A DNA stretch of 64,000 bases from Bacillus sp. Marseille-Q3570 (GTDB lineage: Bacteria > Bacillota > Bacilli > Bacillales > Fictibacillaceae): assembly GCF_946151055.1 (NCBI RefSeq), contig NZ_CAMGYZ010000007.1, positions 62,001 through 126,000 on the forward strand. Reading direction: 5' to 3'. Below the pieces are notes generated by a model, which was not told the origin of the DNA, made no database searches, and saw only the letters and a list, made by a program, of their open reading frames with translations. Of this stretch, positions 40,399-49,801 are shown piece after piece. Made by a program: the position numbers and the translations under genes. Position 1 is the first letter of the stretch, and each line of letters starts with the position of its first letter.

Positions 40399-41193
40399 AT
40401 GCGTACAAAAGAAAAGCTGGACGAATACAACGAATTATCTGAGATGCCTTTTTCGGGTTGGGACTTTTCTTTCCTTTCAGATACAGGGAGGGTCAGTTCA
40501 GAACCCTTGCCATGGAGCTATGGAAGTACCGTATTACCTTACATAAGAAAAGCTGAATGTATGCTGGATATGGGGACCGGTGGCGGAGAACTGCTATCCA
40601 AGCTGCAGCCACTGCCTGAAATGACTTATGCCACAGAAGGGTATCCACCTAATTTTCCGATTGCAAAAGGGCGATTGAATCCGATTGGGGTTGAAGTGTT
40701 TGAAGTGGGGGAAGGCGATCAGCTCCCATTTGAGGATCAACAGTTTGACTTGATCATCAACAAACATGAATCGTATTCTGTAGACGAGGTTGATCGTGTC
40801 TTGAAACCAGGAGGCACTTTCATCACTCAGCAGGTCGGTGGCAAAGACAATAGCAAGTTGAACGAGCTTTTAGGAGAGAACCCTGATTTCGGTTATGGAT
40901 ACTGGTGCCTTGACTATGCGAAGGAGGAACTTATAAAAGCGGGTTTTATGGTTGAAAGAGCAGAGGAAGCGCAACCTTATTCTCGTTTTTACGATATTGG
41001 GGCAATCCTTTATTATTTGAAAGCAGCCCCGTGGCAGGTTCCGAACTTCACCATCGAGTCTCATTTATGGAAGCTGGCTGACATTGAAACAACAATTGAA
41101 AAAGAAAACTATATTGAAACGCTTGAACACCGCTTCATCATAATAAGTGAAAAAGGAACTACCCCAAAAGTGTCTGAGATTCACCGTCCTTAA
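40399..41193 (+). CDS. Class I SAM-dependent methyltransferase
   Basis: This 264-residue protein has SAM-binding motif I MLDMGTGGGELL (near residues 55-66), then LPFEDQQFDLIINKHESYSV and VDRVLKPGGTFITQQVGG. The substrate is unknown. It is co-transcribed with the HIT gene. The terminator stem begins inside its last codons. Confidence 0.85.
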   Translation: MRTKEKLDEYNELSEMPFSGWDFSFLSDTGRVSSEPLPWSYGSTVLPYIRKAECMLDMGTGGGELLSKLQPLPEMTYATEGYPPNFPIAKGRLNPIGVEVFEVGEGDQLPFEDQQFDLIINKHESYSVDEVDRVLKPGGTFITQQVGGKDNSKLNELLGENPDFGYGYWCLDYAKEELIKAGFMVERAEEAQPYSRFYDIGAILYYLKAAPWQVPNFTIESHLWKLADIETTIEKENYIETLEHRFIIISEKGTTPKVSEIHRP

Positions 41194-41237
41194 CAACATT
41201 CTGGTTGTGTTGGAGTGAATCTGACACTTTTCTTTTG
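41166..41237. terminator. Bidirectional terminator, methyltransferase and RsbR-like genes
   Basis: AAAAGTGTC (41166-41174), continuing GAGATTCAC, pairs with GTGAATCT and GACACTTTT (ending 41231). The stem starts before the methyltransferase stop codon and serves both convergent genes. Confidence 0.8.
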
Positions 41238-41256
41238 GGGGCAGTCCCTTTTCAAA

Positions 41257-42126
41257 TCAATTATTTACAGCATGTTGTGAGAATCCGATTGATTCCAGTG
41301 CCTTTTGAAGATTGCTGAACGTAGATATATCTTTGAAGTCGATTCCTAAAGATACAACCGTCTGCGTCAATTCCGCACGCATACCCGTGATGATCGAATC
41401 GACACCTAGTAGTTTAAGAGCATTGACGACCCGGAACATGTTGTTTGCTACCATTGTATCAATGATGACGATCCCTGACAGGTCGATGATCAAGTGGCGC
41501 AATTTCAGCCGGCTGCTTTCTTCCAAAGCTTTTTCAAGAATATACTGAGAGCGATCTTCATCAAGCTCACCAATAATCGGCAAAACCGCAATTCCATCAG
41601 ATACCGGAACGATCGGCATTTGGAGTTCCTGTACTTTCGCATGCGCTTTCGAAAGCGTTTTGTAATGGTTCTCAAGATGGGCGAGACTGAAGCAGTAGAT
41701 ACAACGATCAATCAACGGATCGATGATGGCGCATGCATCAATGACATCATCAATGGTTAAAACGTCAGTTTCCGCAGCTTGTTTTTTGATTGTATGTAGA
41801 ATCGCTTTGCGGAAAAAGCGCAATCCATCAAGGGATTCTTCTAATGGTATTCCTTCATTTACTCCTAATTGTCCAGCTTTTTTGCCCCATTCTGTTATAA
41901 GGTTGAAATAAACTTCCTCGTCACTGAATAATGACTCCCCCAAATATGTAATGAAGGTTGCAGCAAATTCCTGTGATTCCTCTTGCGTCATTGAGACCAA
42001 TTTTCTGGCCATCATTTTTTCGACAAGTTCAGGTTCCTCTTCCATCCGTAATGCAGTAGATTCTTTCAATATATCTAACCGATTTTCAATTATATTTTCA
42101 CCGATCAACTTTACATTTCCACTCAT
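41257..42126 (-). CDS. RsbR-type stressosome protein with STAS domain
   Basis: This 289-residue protein has an N-terminal helical, globin-like sensor (about 1-150) and a C-terminal STAS domain (about 170-285). The STAS core reads LIIDLSGIVIIDTMVANNMF, with the Thr that RsbT phosphorylates in RsbR paralogues. Such proteins form the stressosome that releases RsbT to activate sigma-B. No rsbS or rsbT is adjacent, so this is a separate RsbR paralogue. RBS GGGGG lies before the start at 42126. Confidence 0.88.
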   Translation of the reverse strand: MSGNVKLIGENIIENRLDILKESTALRMEEEPELVEKMMARKLVSMTQEESQEFAATFITYLGESLFSDEEVYFNLITEWGKKAGQLGVNEGIPLEESLDGLRFFRKAILHTIKKQAAETDVLTIDDVIDACAIIDPLIDRCIYCFSLAHLENHYKTLSKAHAKVQELQMPIVPVSDGIAVLPIIGELDEDRSQYILEKALEESSRLKLRHLIIDLSGIVIIDTMVANNMFRVVNALKLLGVDSIITGMRAELTQTVVSLGIDFKDISTFSNLQKALESIGFSQHAVNN

Positions 42127-42265
42127 ATTTCGTATCCCCCAGTAATTGTAAAAAATCTACATTGTCCCTTTATTATACATTAAAACGGATATTAAAAATA
42201 CAATTATGAGACATCCTGTTGGAATCATAGAATGGAAGAACTGGACTTGAAGGGTGGAGGGACTG

Positions 42266-42406
42266 ATGAAGGATATCGATTGGCAGATGATTGCATTCGT
42301 GACAATATCTCTTTTGCACTACCATTGGGTATATGCCAGACTCCCGAAGCTCTATTATTATGATGCAAGCTTTCCGAAACAGAGAGAAGTGGAAAAGGAG
42401 GAATGA
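42266..42406 (+). CDS. Small single-span membrane protein (46 residues)
   Basis: ATG 42266 follows GGGTGGAGGG. The product has a short acidic start (MKDIDW), one hydrophobic stretch (MIAFVTISLLHYHWVYA, residues 8-24) and a charged end. It precedes the M3 peptidase gene by 65 nt and could share its transcript. Family unknown. Confidence 0.55.
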   Translation: MKDIDWQMIAFVTISLLHYHWVYARLPKLYYYDASFPKQREVEKEE

Positions 42407-42471
42407 AGGATTCCTCTAACGATATGTAGAAAGACGTATGGACCAGTATTTTGAAAAAAGGAGATTTGGAT

Positions 42472-44166
42472 ATGAGATTCTCAGATTATAAGTATGTAAG
42501 ACCCGATATGGAAAGGTTTGAGAAAGGTTTCTTTTCGTTGTTGGAAAAATTCGAACAAGCTGGAAGTTTCCAAGAACAGTCGAAGCAACTGGACAATATC
42601 GTCGAAATGCGAAATGAATTCGAGTCGATGATGAATATTTGTCATGTGCGCCATACGATCGATACGAACGATGAGTTTTACAAAGAGGAGCATGATTTTT
42701 TTGATGATAATTCTCCAGTTTATGAAGGATACATATCAAAATTTTATAAAAAGCTTGTGGGCTCCAAGTTCCGCAATCAATTAGAAAACGAATGGGGCCC
42801 ACAGCTGTTCAAGATTGCAGAGTTGACGCTGAAGACCTTCTCAGATGAAATCGTGGACGATTTGAAAAAGGAAAACAAATTGGCATCGGAGTATTCGAAG
42901 TTGATTGCATCAGCAAAAATCGAGTTTGAAGGCGAAGAGCGGACGTTGGCGCAAATGAGTCCGTTTGTCCAATCGAAGGACAGGGAATTGCGGAAGCGTG
43001 CAAGTAAAGCCCGATATGGATTTTTTGTAGAAAATGAAAAGAAGATAGATGATATTTATGACCAACTCGTTAAAGTCAGAACAGAAATCGCAAAGAAACT
43101 AGGATATGAAAACTTCGTGGAGCTAGGGTATGATCGATTGACTCGTACTGATTACACGGCAAAAGAAGTGAGTGTTTTCCGAAATCAGGTGAAAGAACAT
43201 ATCGTCCCGATCACTCAGAAATTATTTGAACGGCAAAAGAAGCGTATCGGTCTCGATCATCTCGCATACTATGACCTTCCGTTCAGTTTCAAATCAGGTA
43301 ATCCGACACCGAAAGGGAATCCTGAGTGGATCATCGAGAACGGAAAAAAGATGTATGCCGAGCTTTCGCCTGAAACGGATGAGTTCTTTACATTCATGAA
43401 CGAGAATGAATTGATGGATCTCGTAAGCAAACGAGGAAAACGTTCTGGAGGCTACTGCACGTATATCAGCCAGTATAAAGCTCCATTCATCTTTTCCAAT
43501 TTCGTAGGAACTTCTCATGACATCGATGTGTTGACCCATGAAGCGGGACACGCCTTCCAGGTCTATTCCAGCCGCCATCTTTCCGTTCCTGAATATAGCT
43601 TTCCTACCTATGAAGCTGCAGAGATCCATTCGATGAGCATGGAGTTTTTCACCTGGCCATGGATGGAGTTGTTTTTTGAAGAGGATACGGAAAAATACAA
43701 ATTCAGTCATTTGAGCGGAGCTTTGACGTTCATTCCATACGGAGTAGCAGTTGATGAATTCCAGCATTATGTGTATGAACATCCTGAAGCAAGACCTGAG
43801 GAACGTAAATCAGCCTGGAGGGAAATTGAGCGTAACTATCTGCCTCACCGAGATTATTCCGAGAATGACTTTTTGGAGCGGGGCGGTTTTTGGCATCAAC
43901 AAGGACATATCTTCCGAACACCGTTTTATTATATCGACTATACCCTCGCTCAGATTTGTGCGTTGCAGTTTTGGAGAAAAGCGAATGAAGACAAAGAGCA
44001 AGCGTGGGCGGAGTACCTTCATCTATGCAAACAAGGTGGAAGCAGATCATTCACAGAACTCGTTGAAATCGCAAACCTTCAAGCGCCTTTCGAACGAACG
44101 TGTGTTGAATCGGTTGTGTCAGACATTGAGCAGTGGCTTGATTCTGTCGATGACCAAGCACTATAA
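42472..44166 (+). CDS. M3 family oligoendopeptidase (PepF-like)
   Basis: This 564-residue cytoplasmic zinc metallopeptidase cuts short peptides. The active site HEAGHAFQ lies near residues 356-363, with the third zinc ligand Glu in EAAEIHSMSMEF about 25 residues on. AAAAAAGGAGA gives ATG 42472; a TTG at 42451 is less likely. It may complement the S9 peptidase 3 kb upstream in peptide turnover. Confidence 0.92.
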   Translation: MRFSDYKYVRPDMERFEKGFFSLLEKFEQAGSFQEQSKQLDNIVEMRNEFESMMNICHVRHTIDTNDEFYKEEHDFFDDNSPVYEGYISKFYKKLVGSKFRNQLENEWGPQLFKIAELTLKTFSDEIVDDLKKENKLASEYSKLIASAKIEFEGEERTLAQMSPFVQSKDRELRKRASKARYGFFVENEKKIDDIYDQLVKVRTEIAKKLGYENFVELGYDRLTRTDYTAKEVSVFRNQVKEHIVPITQKLFERQKKRIGLDHLAYYDLPFSFKSGNPTPKGNPEWIIENGKKMYAELSPETDEFFTFMNENELMDLVSKRGKRSGGYCTYISQYKAPFIFSNFVGTSHDIDVLTHEAGHAFQVYSSRHLSVPEYSFPTYEAAEIHSMSMEFFTWPWMELFFEEDTEKYKFSHLSGALTFIPYGVAVDEFQHYVYEHPEARPEERKSAWREIERNYLPHRDYSENDFLERGGFWHQQGHIFRTPFYYIDYTLAQICALQFWRKANEDKEQAWAEYLHLCKQGGSRSFTELVEIANLQAPFERTCVESVVSDIEQWLDSVDDQAL

Positions 44167-44253
44167 TGATGTAGGATTGCATTGATTCAGAACGGTTACC
44201 CTAATGAACAGTGACGACACCAATGAATGAGATTTTATAGGAGGAATGATTCA

Positions 44254-44961
44254 ATGAGTATTCATATCGGGGCCAAAGAAGGCGAAATTGCAGAAACGAT
44301 TCTGTTGCCAGGAGATCCGCTCAGAGCGAAGTACATTGCAGAAACTTTCCTGGAAGACGTGACGTGTTATAACGAAGTTCGTGGAATGCTGGGCTTCACG
44401 GGAACTTATAAAGGAAAGCGTATTTCAGTACAGGGGACTGGAATGGGTGTACCTTCGATTTCAATCTACGCGCATGAGTTGATTGAAAGTTACGGCGTGA
44501 AAAATCTGATCCGTGTCGGGACGTGCGGCGCATATCAAAAGGATGTGAAAGTCCGCGACGTGATCATTGCGATGTCTGCATCTACAGATTCTTCATCCAA
44601 TCAGCATCGTTTCGGAATCGATTTTGCCCCGACTGCGAACTTTGATCTTCTCCACCGTGCCTATGGAAACGCAGTGGAACGAGATCTTGAAGTTAAAGTC
44701 GGTAATGTATTCACAAGTGACACTTTCTATAACGACACGCTGGATCTTGCGAAAAAATTAGCCGATCATCAAGTACTTGCTGTAGAAATGGAGACATCTG
44801 CCCTTTACACACTGGCAAACAAATTCGGTGTCAATGCCCTGTCTATCCTCACAGTAAGCGACCACGTCTTTACAGGTGCAACCACCTCTTCTGACGAGCG
44901 CCAAAAGACGTTCAATGAAATGATTGAAGTTGCGTTAGACACGACCGTGGAAAATCAATAA
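44254..44961 (+). CDS. deoD: Purine-nucleoside phosphorylase DeoD
   Basis: This 235-residue enzyme splits purine (deoxy)nucleosides with phosphate. It starts [20 protein letters not shown] and has [33 protein letters not shown] and the nucleoside-binding [13 protein letters not shown], all standard for the hexameric DeoD type. RBS AGGAGGAA supports ATG 44254 over ATG 44227. It is monocistronic with its own terminator. Confidence 0.95.
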   Translation: MSIHIGAKEGEIAETILLPGDPLRAKYIAETFLEDVTCYNEVRGMLGFTGTYKGKRISVQGTGMGVPSISIYAHELIESYGVKNLIRVGTCGAYQKDVKVRDVIIAMSASTDSSSNQHRFGIDFAPTANFDLLHRAYGNAVERDLEVKVGNVFTSDTFYNDTLDLAKKLADHQVLAVEMETSALYTLANKFGVNALSILTVSDHVFTGATTSSDERQKTFNEMIEVALDTTVENQ

Positions 44962-44972
44962 TTTAAAAATGG

Positions 44973-45007
44973 AAAGCATCCGTGAGAGATCGGGTGCTTT
45001 TCTCTTT
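44973..45007 (+). terminator. Terminator of deoD
   Basis: AAAGCATCCG (44973-44982) pairs with CGGGTGCTTT (44991-45000, one G-T pair), followed by TCTCTTT. Confidence 0.8.
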
Positions 45008-45028
45008 AAAAAAGCTCTTTTCTCAAAG

Positions 45029-45260
45029 GTTGTTGCTTTTGGGTCATTTGTAAAGAACCACCTTCTTCTGCAAGTTGATGGGAGAGCAAGGTGCGAGACT
45101 CCTGCGCGGAAAGCGAGCACCTGGAGCGGAAATCAACGACTTTTAAAGAAAACTTGGCGAGGCCAAGCCTTTTGAAGGTCGAGCCTTAGTTGACCTTATA
45201 CTGAAGAAAGTATTTTATGCTTTGTTTAAGTGCAAGAGCAACAAAGTTTGCGAAAACAGC
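45029..45260 (+). repeat. Mosaic repeat A, copy A3 (short core, with module B)
   Basis: TTGCTTTTGGGTCATTTGTA, then AGAGCAAGGTGCGAGACTCC is followed straight away by TGCGCGGAAAGCGAGCACCT and GGAGCGGAAATCAACGACTT, so about 200 nt of the core seen in A1 and A2 are missing. Module B follows (45148-45231), then GCAAGAGCAACAAAGTTTGC. It lies upstream of the ABC exporter operon. Confidence 0.9.
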
Positions 45261-45305
45261 GTTAAAAAAAGAGGAAACATCACATTTATCACGAATAAAA
45301 TAAAG

Positions 45306-45319
45306 TGAGTAATCACTCA
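45306..45319 (+). promoter_or_regulatory. Palindrome upstream of the ABC exporter (likely TetR-regulator operator)
   Basis: TGAGT (45306-45310) and ACTCA (45315-45319) form a perfect inverted repeat around AATC, inside AATAAAG...TCATTATT. It lies 26 nt before the first gene of an operon that ends with a TetR-family regulator. Confidence 0.6.
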
Positions 45320-45344
45320 TTATTTAAAATAAAGAGGTGAAAAA

Positions 45345-46079
45345 ATGAACGATTCAACAGTGATTGAAGTGAAGGGATTGACGAAAGCGTTCGGGAAAAC
45401 AGTTGTCATAAAGGAAACGTCATTACGTGTTGAAAGTGGAGAGATTTTCGGAATGTTAGGGCCATCCGGAGCAGGGAAGACGACTCTTGTCAAAATGATT
45501 GCGGGTATTGAAAAACCAACGAGTGGAGAGTTTTCCTTGTTCAACGAAAAAATGCCTTCCCACAAGCTGATCAGACAGATCGGCTATATGGCTCAGTCAG
45601 ATGGACTCTATCATGATCTTACCGGAAATGAAAATCTCAAGTTCTTTTCAGCGATGTATGGTATGAAAGGCAAGAAACAAAAGGAGCGAATTATCGAAGT
45701 GCTTAAGCTGGTTGATCTTACAGAACATAAACAGAAGCTTGTCCGTAATTATTCAGGTGGAATGAAACGCAGACTTTCTTTGGCAGTCGCTTTGCTTCAT
45801 GAACCGAAACTGATCGTGTTGGATGAACCGACCGTCGGTATCGATCCGGTCCTTAGGCAATCGATTTGGGATGAGTTTTATAAGCTGAAGGAAAAGGGGA
45901 TGACGATCCTAGTGACTACACATGTAATGGATGAAGCTGAAAAGTGCGACCGTCTGGCGATGATGCGGGATGGTTCCCTCATTGCAGTCGGTAAACCGGA
46001 AACATTAAAAGAAGAAACCGAATCTGAATCAATCGAGGAAGCTTTCTTACATTACGGAGGTGGAAGACATGAGGGTTAG
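45345..46079 (+). CDS. ABC transporter ATPase (DrrA/ABC-2 type)
   Basis: This 244-residue ATPase has Walker A GPSGAGKTT (near 39-47), signature NYSGGMKRRLSLAVAL and Walker B LIVLDEPTVGID. With the ABC-2 permease downstream it makes a drug or lipid exporter. RBS AAAGAGGTG precedes ATG 45345. It overlaps the permease by 11 nt. Confidence 0.9.
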   Translation: MNDSTVIEVKGLTKAFGKTVVIKETSLRVESGEIFGMLGPSGAGKTTLVKMIAGIEKPTSGEFSLFNEKMPSHKLIRQIGYMAQSDGLYHDLTGNENLKFFSAMYGMKGKKQKERIIEVLKLVDLTEHKQKLVRNYSGGMKRRLSLAVALLHEPKLIVLDEPTVGIDPVLRQSIWDEFYKLKEKGMTILVTTHVMDEAEKCDRLAMMRDGSLIAVGKPETLKEETESESIEEAFLHYGGGRHEG

Positions 46080-47085
46080 AGCGCTGACAATCCGGATCAT
46101 CAAGCAGTTTTTACATGATAAAAGAACGTTGGCGATGATGCTGGTTGCACCATTACTGATTTTGACGATCATTTCTCTGGTGTTCAATGGTGAGGAAGTT
46201 GTCCCTGCGATCGGAGTTGAACAAGTTCCGGAACCGATTATTAATTTGATGGAAAAGCAGGATTTTACGATTGAAGAAATGAATGAAGAGGAAGCAAAAC
46301 AAAAATTCGAAGATGGCAGTCTAGATGCGTGGATCACAATCGAGAATCAACAACCCAGAATCATACTTGAAGGAAGTGATCCTGGCAAAAACCAAATGGC
46401 ACTTTCACTCATGCAGCGTTCCATGCAGCCGCAAAATCAAGTGATGGAACCAGATGTGGAATACTACTACGGTTCTGATGAAATGACGAGCTTTGATAAT
46501 TTCGGACCAGTTCTGATCGGGTTTTTTGCGTTCTTTTTCGTTTTCTTGCTGTCAGGGGTTTCATTTCTACGAGAACGTACAGGTGGAACATTGGAACGAT
46601 TGATGGCAAGTCCAGTGAAAAAATCAGAGGTGGTCATCGGCTATCTGCTAGGATTCGGATTTTTCACACTTATCCAATCGACGCTGATCGTTTTCTATTC
46701 CATCTATGTCCTTGATCTGCTCATGATCGGCGATTTCATTTGGGTGTTAGCGGTCACTTTGTTATGTGCTTTCACGGCATTATCACTTGGAACATTGCTG
46801 TCAGCTTTTGCGCAAAATGAATTGCAGATGATCCAATTCATTCCGATCGTCATTGTGCCGCAGGTTTTCTTTTCAGGACTGTTCGATCTAGAAGCGATTT
46901 CGGATTGGGTGAGCTGGATCGGTCCAATCACTCCACTTTACTATGCGGCAGATGCATTAAGGGATGTTATGATCAGAGGACTGGGATACGAAGAGATAGC
47001 AATGGACCTGGCTGTCTTGTTTGGATTTTCCTTATTCTTTTCAATAGCGAATATCTTCGCTTTACGGAAATATAGAAGCTTTTAA
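46069..47085 (+). CDS. ABC-2 type permease
   Basis: This 338-residue protein has one N-terminal helix (MMLVAPLLILTIISLVF), a large extracytoplasmic domain (about 50-145) and five C-terminal helices (FFAFFFVFLLSGVSFLRERT to the end), the layout of YhgE/DrrB-like ABC-2 exporters. CGGAGG at 46055-46060 supports ATG 46069. Confidence 0.88.
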   Translation: MRVRALTIRIIKQFLHDKRTLAMMLVAPLLILTIISLVFNGEEVVPAIGVEQVPEPIINLMEKQDFTIEEMNEEEAKQKFEDGSLDAWITIENQQPRIILEGSDPGKNQMALSLMQRSMQPQNQVMEPDVEYYYGSDEMTSFDNFGPVLIGFFAFFFVFLLSGVSFLRERTGGTLERLMASPVKKSEVVIGYLLGFGFFTLIQSTLIVFYSIYVLDLLMIGDFIWVLAVTLLCAFTALSLGTLLSAFAQNELQMIQFIPIVIVPQVFFSGLFDLEAISDWVSWIGPITPLYYAADALRDVMIRGLGYEEIAMDLAVLFGFSLFFSIANIFALRKYRSF

Positions 47086-47114
47086 ATTGACTATCTTTCA
47101 AAGGAGTAACGAGT

Positions 47115-47771
47115 ATGGACATGAACAATTGGGCGGATGATTTTTTTAACCTGATGGACGAAGGGAAGATGACAGAAAAACAGAAGAAGATTTTGCTGGC
47201 TTCGATCGAGGTGTTTGCTGAAAAAGGCTATGCTGCATCTTCTACTTCAGAAATCGCTAAAAAAGCTGGTGTTGCAGAGGGGACGATCTTCCGTCATTAT
47301 AAAACGAAAAAAGATCTGCTGATGTCGATCGTAGCTCCGGTGATGGCAAAATTCATAGCGCCTTTACTCATAAAAGACTTTCAAAAGGTTTTCAAACAGA
47401 ACTTCCAATCCTACGAGGAATTTGTTAGAGCTTTATTATTGAATCGTTTGGCGTTCATCAAGGATCATTTATCAGTTGTGAAGATCTTGCTGCAAGAAAT
47501 CCCGTTTCATCCTGAATTGAGGCAGCATTTCAGTGAAACGATCATGGAACAAGTGGTATCGAGGATTGAATCTGTCATCATTCCTTTTCAAGAAAAAGGG
47601 GAGGTCATCGATTTACCGCCTAAGTCGATCATCCGGTTTACAGCCTCCTCAATCATCGGCCTTTTGTTCGGCAAGTTCATCTTATTTCCAGAAAGTGAAT
47701 GGGATGAAGAACAGGCGATAGAAGAGACGATCCAAATGATTTTACACGGTGTGGAGAAAAAGGGAGAATAA
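47115..47771 (+). CDS. TetR-family regulator of the ABC exporter
   Basis: This 218-residue protein has an N-terminal helix-turn-helix (ILLASIEVFAEKGYAASSTS, EIAKKAGVAEGTIFRHYKTK, residues about 22-60) and a ligand-binding helical C-domain. It is the last gene of the exporter operon, starting 29 nt after the permease with RBS AAAGGAG. It probably binds the TGAGT-N4-ACTCA palindrome before the operon and is released by the exporter's substrate. Confidence 0.88.
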   Translation: MDMNNWADDFFNLMDEGKMTEKQKKILLASIEVFAEKGYAASSTSEIAKKAGVAEGTIFRHYKTKKDLLMSIVAPVMAKFIAPLLIKDFQKVFKQNFQSYEEFVRALLLNRLAFIKDHLSVVKILLQEIPFHPELRQHFSETIMEQVVSRIESVIIPFQEKGEVIDLPPKSIIRFTASSIIGLLFGKFILFPESEWDEEQAIEETIQMILHGVEKKGE

Positions 47772-47814
47772 CACATACTGATAAGAGGTATGTAGAAGGG
47801 TAGAGGTGAAAGAA

Positions 47815-48549
47815 ATGAATAAAAAGGTCATCGTCCTGTACATTCTATCTGTACTTTCTTATCTATTGATGTTGGGTGTGAATACGTTTGCCAACACCCT
47901 GCCCTTAAACGGTCAGACGACGGGGGAGATCTCTGACCGTTTCAATGTGTTGTTCACGCCTGCAGGGTATGTGTTTTCCATTTGGTCAGTCATTTATATT
48001 TTACTGGCAATATGGCTCGTGTATCTACTGTTTCCAAAAAGTGTGAACCACAATGTTTTTCAGAAAACAGGATTATGGTTTGTCATCAGTTCGTTGTTGA
48101 ATACTAGCTGGGTCGTACTCTGGCATTATGAATATTTCACTTGGACATTTGCTGTCATGGCGGGGCTTTTACTTTCGCTGGTTATTCTTTATTCACTCAT
48201 ACAGCGTTCGTCTGGAAGAAGATTGATGGATCGCCTGCCTTTCTCGGTATACCTTGGTTGGGTATCTGTCGCCACAATAGCCAACGCAAGTATCGTTCTT
48301 GATTATAATAACTGGAGCAGGTGGGGATTATCTGATGCAACATGGACGGTCATCATGCTAGCTGTAGGTGCATTGATTGCACTGATCTTTTCTCTCAGGA
48401 ATGAGGACATCGTCTATCCGCTTGTTTTTGTATGGGCTTATGTTGGAATTGCGATCGAGCAGGTGGATGTTCCACTTGTCAAAAATACAGCCCTGGCTTT
48501 GGGGATCCTGTTGGGAAGTTTCGTTTTGTTCCATTTAAAGAAAGTATAA
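47815..48549 (+). CDS. TspO/MBR-like tryptophan-rich membrane protein
   Basis: This 244-residue protein has about seven membrane helices. The core FNVLFTPAGYVFSIWSVIYI and the WVVLWHYEYFTWTFAVMAGL, then TIANASIVLDYNNWSRWG, resemble the TspO-like tryptophan-rich sensory proteins, in a longer Bacillus form. Ligand unknown. TAGAGGTGA gives ATG 47815. The last codons and the stop (AAG AAA GTA TAA) are part of the palindromic end of repeat B7, so the repeat supplies the C-terminus KKV. Confidence 0.8.
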   Translation: MNKKVIVLYILSVLSYLLMLGVNTFANTLPLNGQTTGEISDRFNVLFTPAGYVFSIWSVIYILLAIWLVYLLFPKSVNHNVFQKTGLWFVISSLLNTSWVVLWHYEYFTWTFAVMAGLLLSLVILYSLIQRSSGRRLMDRLPFSVYLGWVSVATIANASIVLDYNNWSRWGLSDATWTVIMLAVGALIALIFSLRNEDIVYPLVFVWAYVGIAIEQVDVPLVKNTALALGILLGSFVLFHLKKV

Positions 48550-48609
48550 ATACTTTCTTCGGTAACTAAGGGTCAGCCTGTGCTAAGGCTTGGCTTTGCC
48601 AAGTTTTTT
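48536..48609 (-). repeat. Module B dispersed repeat, copy B7, overlapping a stop codon
   Basis: AAGAAAGTAT AA ATACTTTCTT forms a 10-bp palindrome, followed by AACTAAGGGTCAGCCTG and GGCTTGGCTTTGCCAAG. On the minus strand this is complete module B. Its first 13 bases form the 3' end of the TspO-like gene. Confidence 0.88.
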
Positions 48610-48726
48610 TACACCTTATCATTCGATACAAACGTCAATAGTCAGAAGATTCCAAATCATGCATTGACTCATTTTCTCATGTGCGTGTAATATGGAAGGT
48701 AAGAAACCAGGGACGGAGGGGGCCGT

Positions 48727-49782
48727 ATGACCGTCATTCATACAGAAAAACGTCCGGGAATCACACCTTATGATGAAAACGATTTTGATTTTACTGACGT
48801 GCTGTCCAGCTATCGGATCGATCTCAGGAATCCACGAAATGAGATGCCAGATCGTTTTTTCAATGCGAATGTAGTAAAAGATTGGTCGAAGTTGACATGG
48901 AAAGAGATCGGAAAACCTTATGAAGTAAAGAAAATGTCTAGCGAGCGTACGGATTGGGAAAAAGAACACAAGCAGGCGATGCCTGTAAAAACGTCGTGGG
49001 AATATTTCAACCGGTCATTTCATGAATGGTTTGTGAAAGATGTTCCGAGAGAACGAAATGAAGTAACGGAAAACCTGAAAAATCATTTGAAACAATTCAA
49101 ACTCAATGAAGTACACCAAGGAATCGGACACATAGTACGTTTGTCCCTTTGGAATTACGCACACAGAATTGAAGACGGCATTTGGGATCCTCGCGGAAAA
49201 AGGGCTTTATTCGAGGGACTTGATGTCGATAAACCGAACATTCTATTCCTCGGGGCAGCTGAGGGATATGAAGCGATGCAACTGCAAGCGATGTACCCGG
49301 GCGGTCAAGTGGTCATGGTCGATTATGATGATTATTGCAAGACGAATCGCTTTGCTGAGTTCCCTGATACATACCCTTTCTTAGGAGAAAACCCTGAGAC
49401 CGGAAGCCCACGGGTATGGTATAAACATCAAATGAATATCGAGTATGTGGTGGAGGATATCCGGAACCTCAAATACGGAAAAGAATTCGATATCGTCATC
49501 AGTGTTGGATTATTAGAGCACGTACCCGATGCCTATAAAGAAGAAATTCTTGATTTCCATCGCCGTTTTTTGAAACCTGGTGGATATGTGATCATGACTA
49601 CACCACGCAATCAGTGGAAATCACGTATGTACTATCATGTCATGTCCGATGTGATGAACCATACGTACCGTGAATTGATGGACATCCGGCAAATGGGATT
49701 ATACCTCTATCAGTCAGGATTTGATATCTTAAGACATGGTTATATGAAGGTCCATAATGGAATCGTTGCAAAAACAAGATAA
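48727..49782 (+). CDS. Class I SAM-dependent methyltransferase
   Basis: This 351-residue protein has a 165-residue N-terminal part of unknown fold. It is followed by a Rossmann methyltransferase domain: ILFLGAAEGYEAMQLQAMYP (motif I, near 173-192), VVMVDYDDYCKTNRF, DIVISVGLLEHVPDAYKEEI, and RFLKPGGYVIMTTPRNQ. The substrate is unknown. RBS GGACGGAGGGGG precedes ATG 48727. It converges on gerAC. Confidence 0.83.
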   Translation: MTVIHTEKRPGITPYDENDFDFTDVLSSYRIDLRNPRNEMPDRFFNANVVKDWSKLTWKEIGKPYEVKKMSSERTDWEKEHKQAMPVKTSWEYFNRSFHEWFVKDVPRERNEVTENLKNHLKQFKLNEVHQGIGHIVRLSLWNYAHRIEDGIWDPRGKRALFEGLDVDKPNILFLGAAEGYEAMQLQAMYPGGQVVMVDYDDYCKTNRFAEFPDTYPFLGENPETGSPRVWYKHQMNIEYVVEDIRNLKYGKEFDIVISVGLLEHVPDAYKEEILDFHRRFLKPGGYVIMTTPRNQWKSRMYYHVMSDVMNHTYRELMDIRQMGLYLYQSGFDILRHGYMKVHNGIVAKTR

Positions 49783-49801
49783 AAGAGACTGGATAAGGTT
49801 T

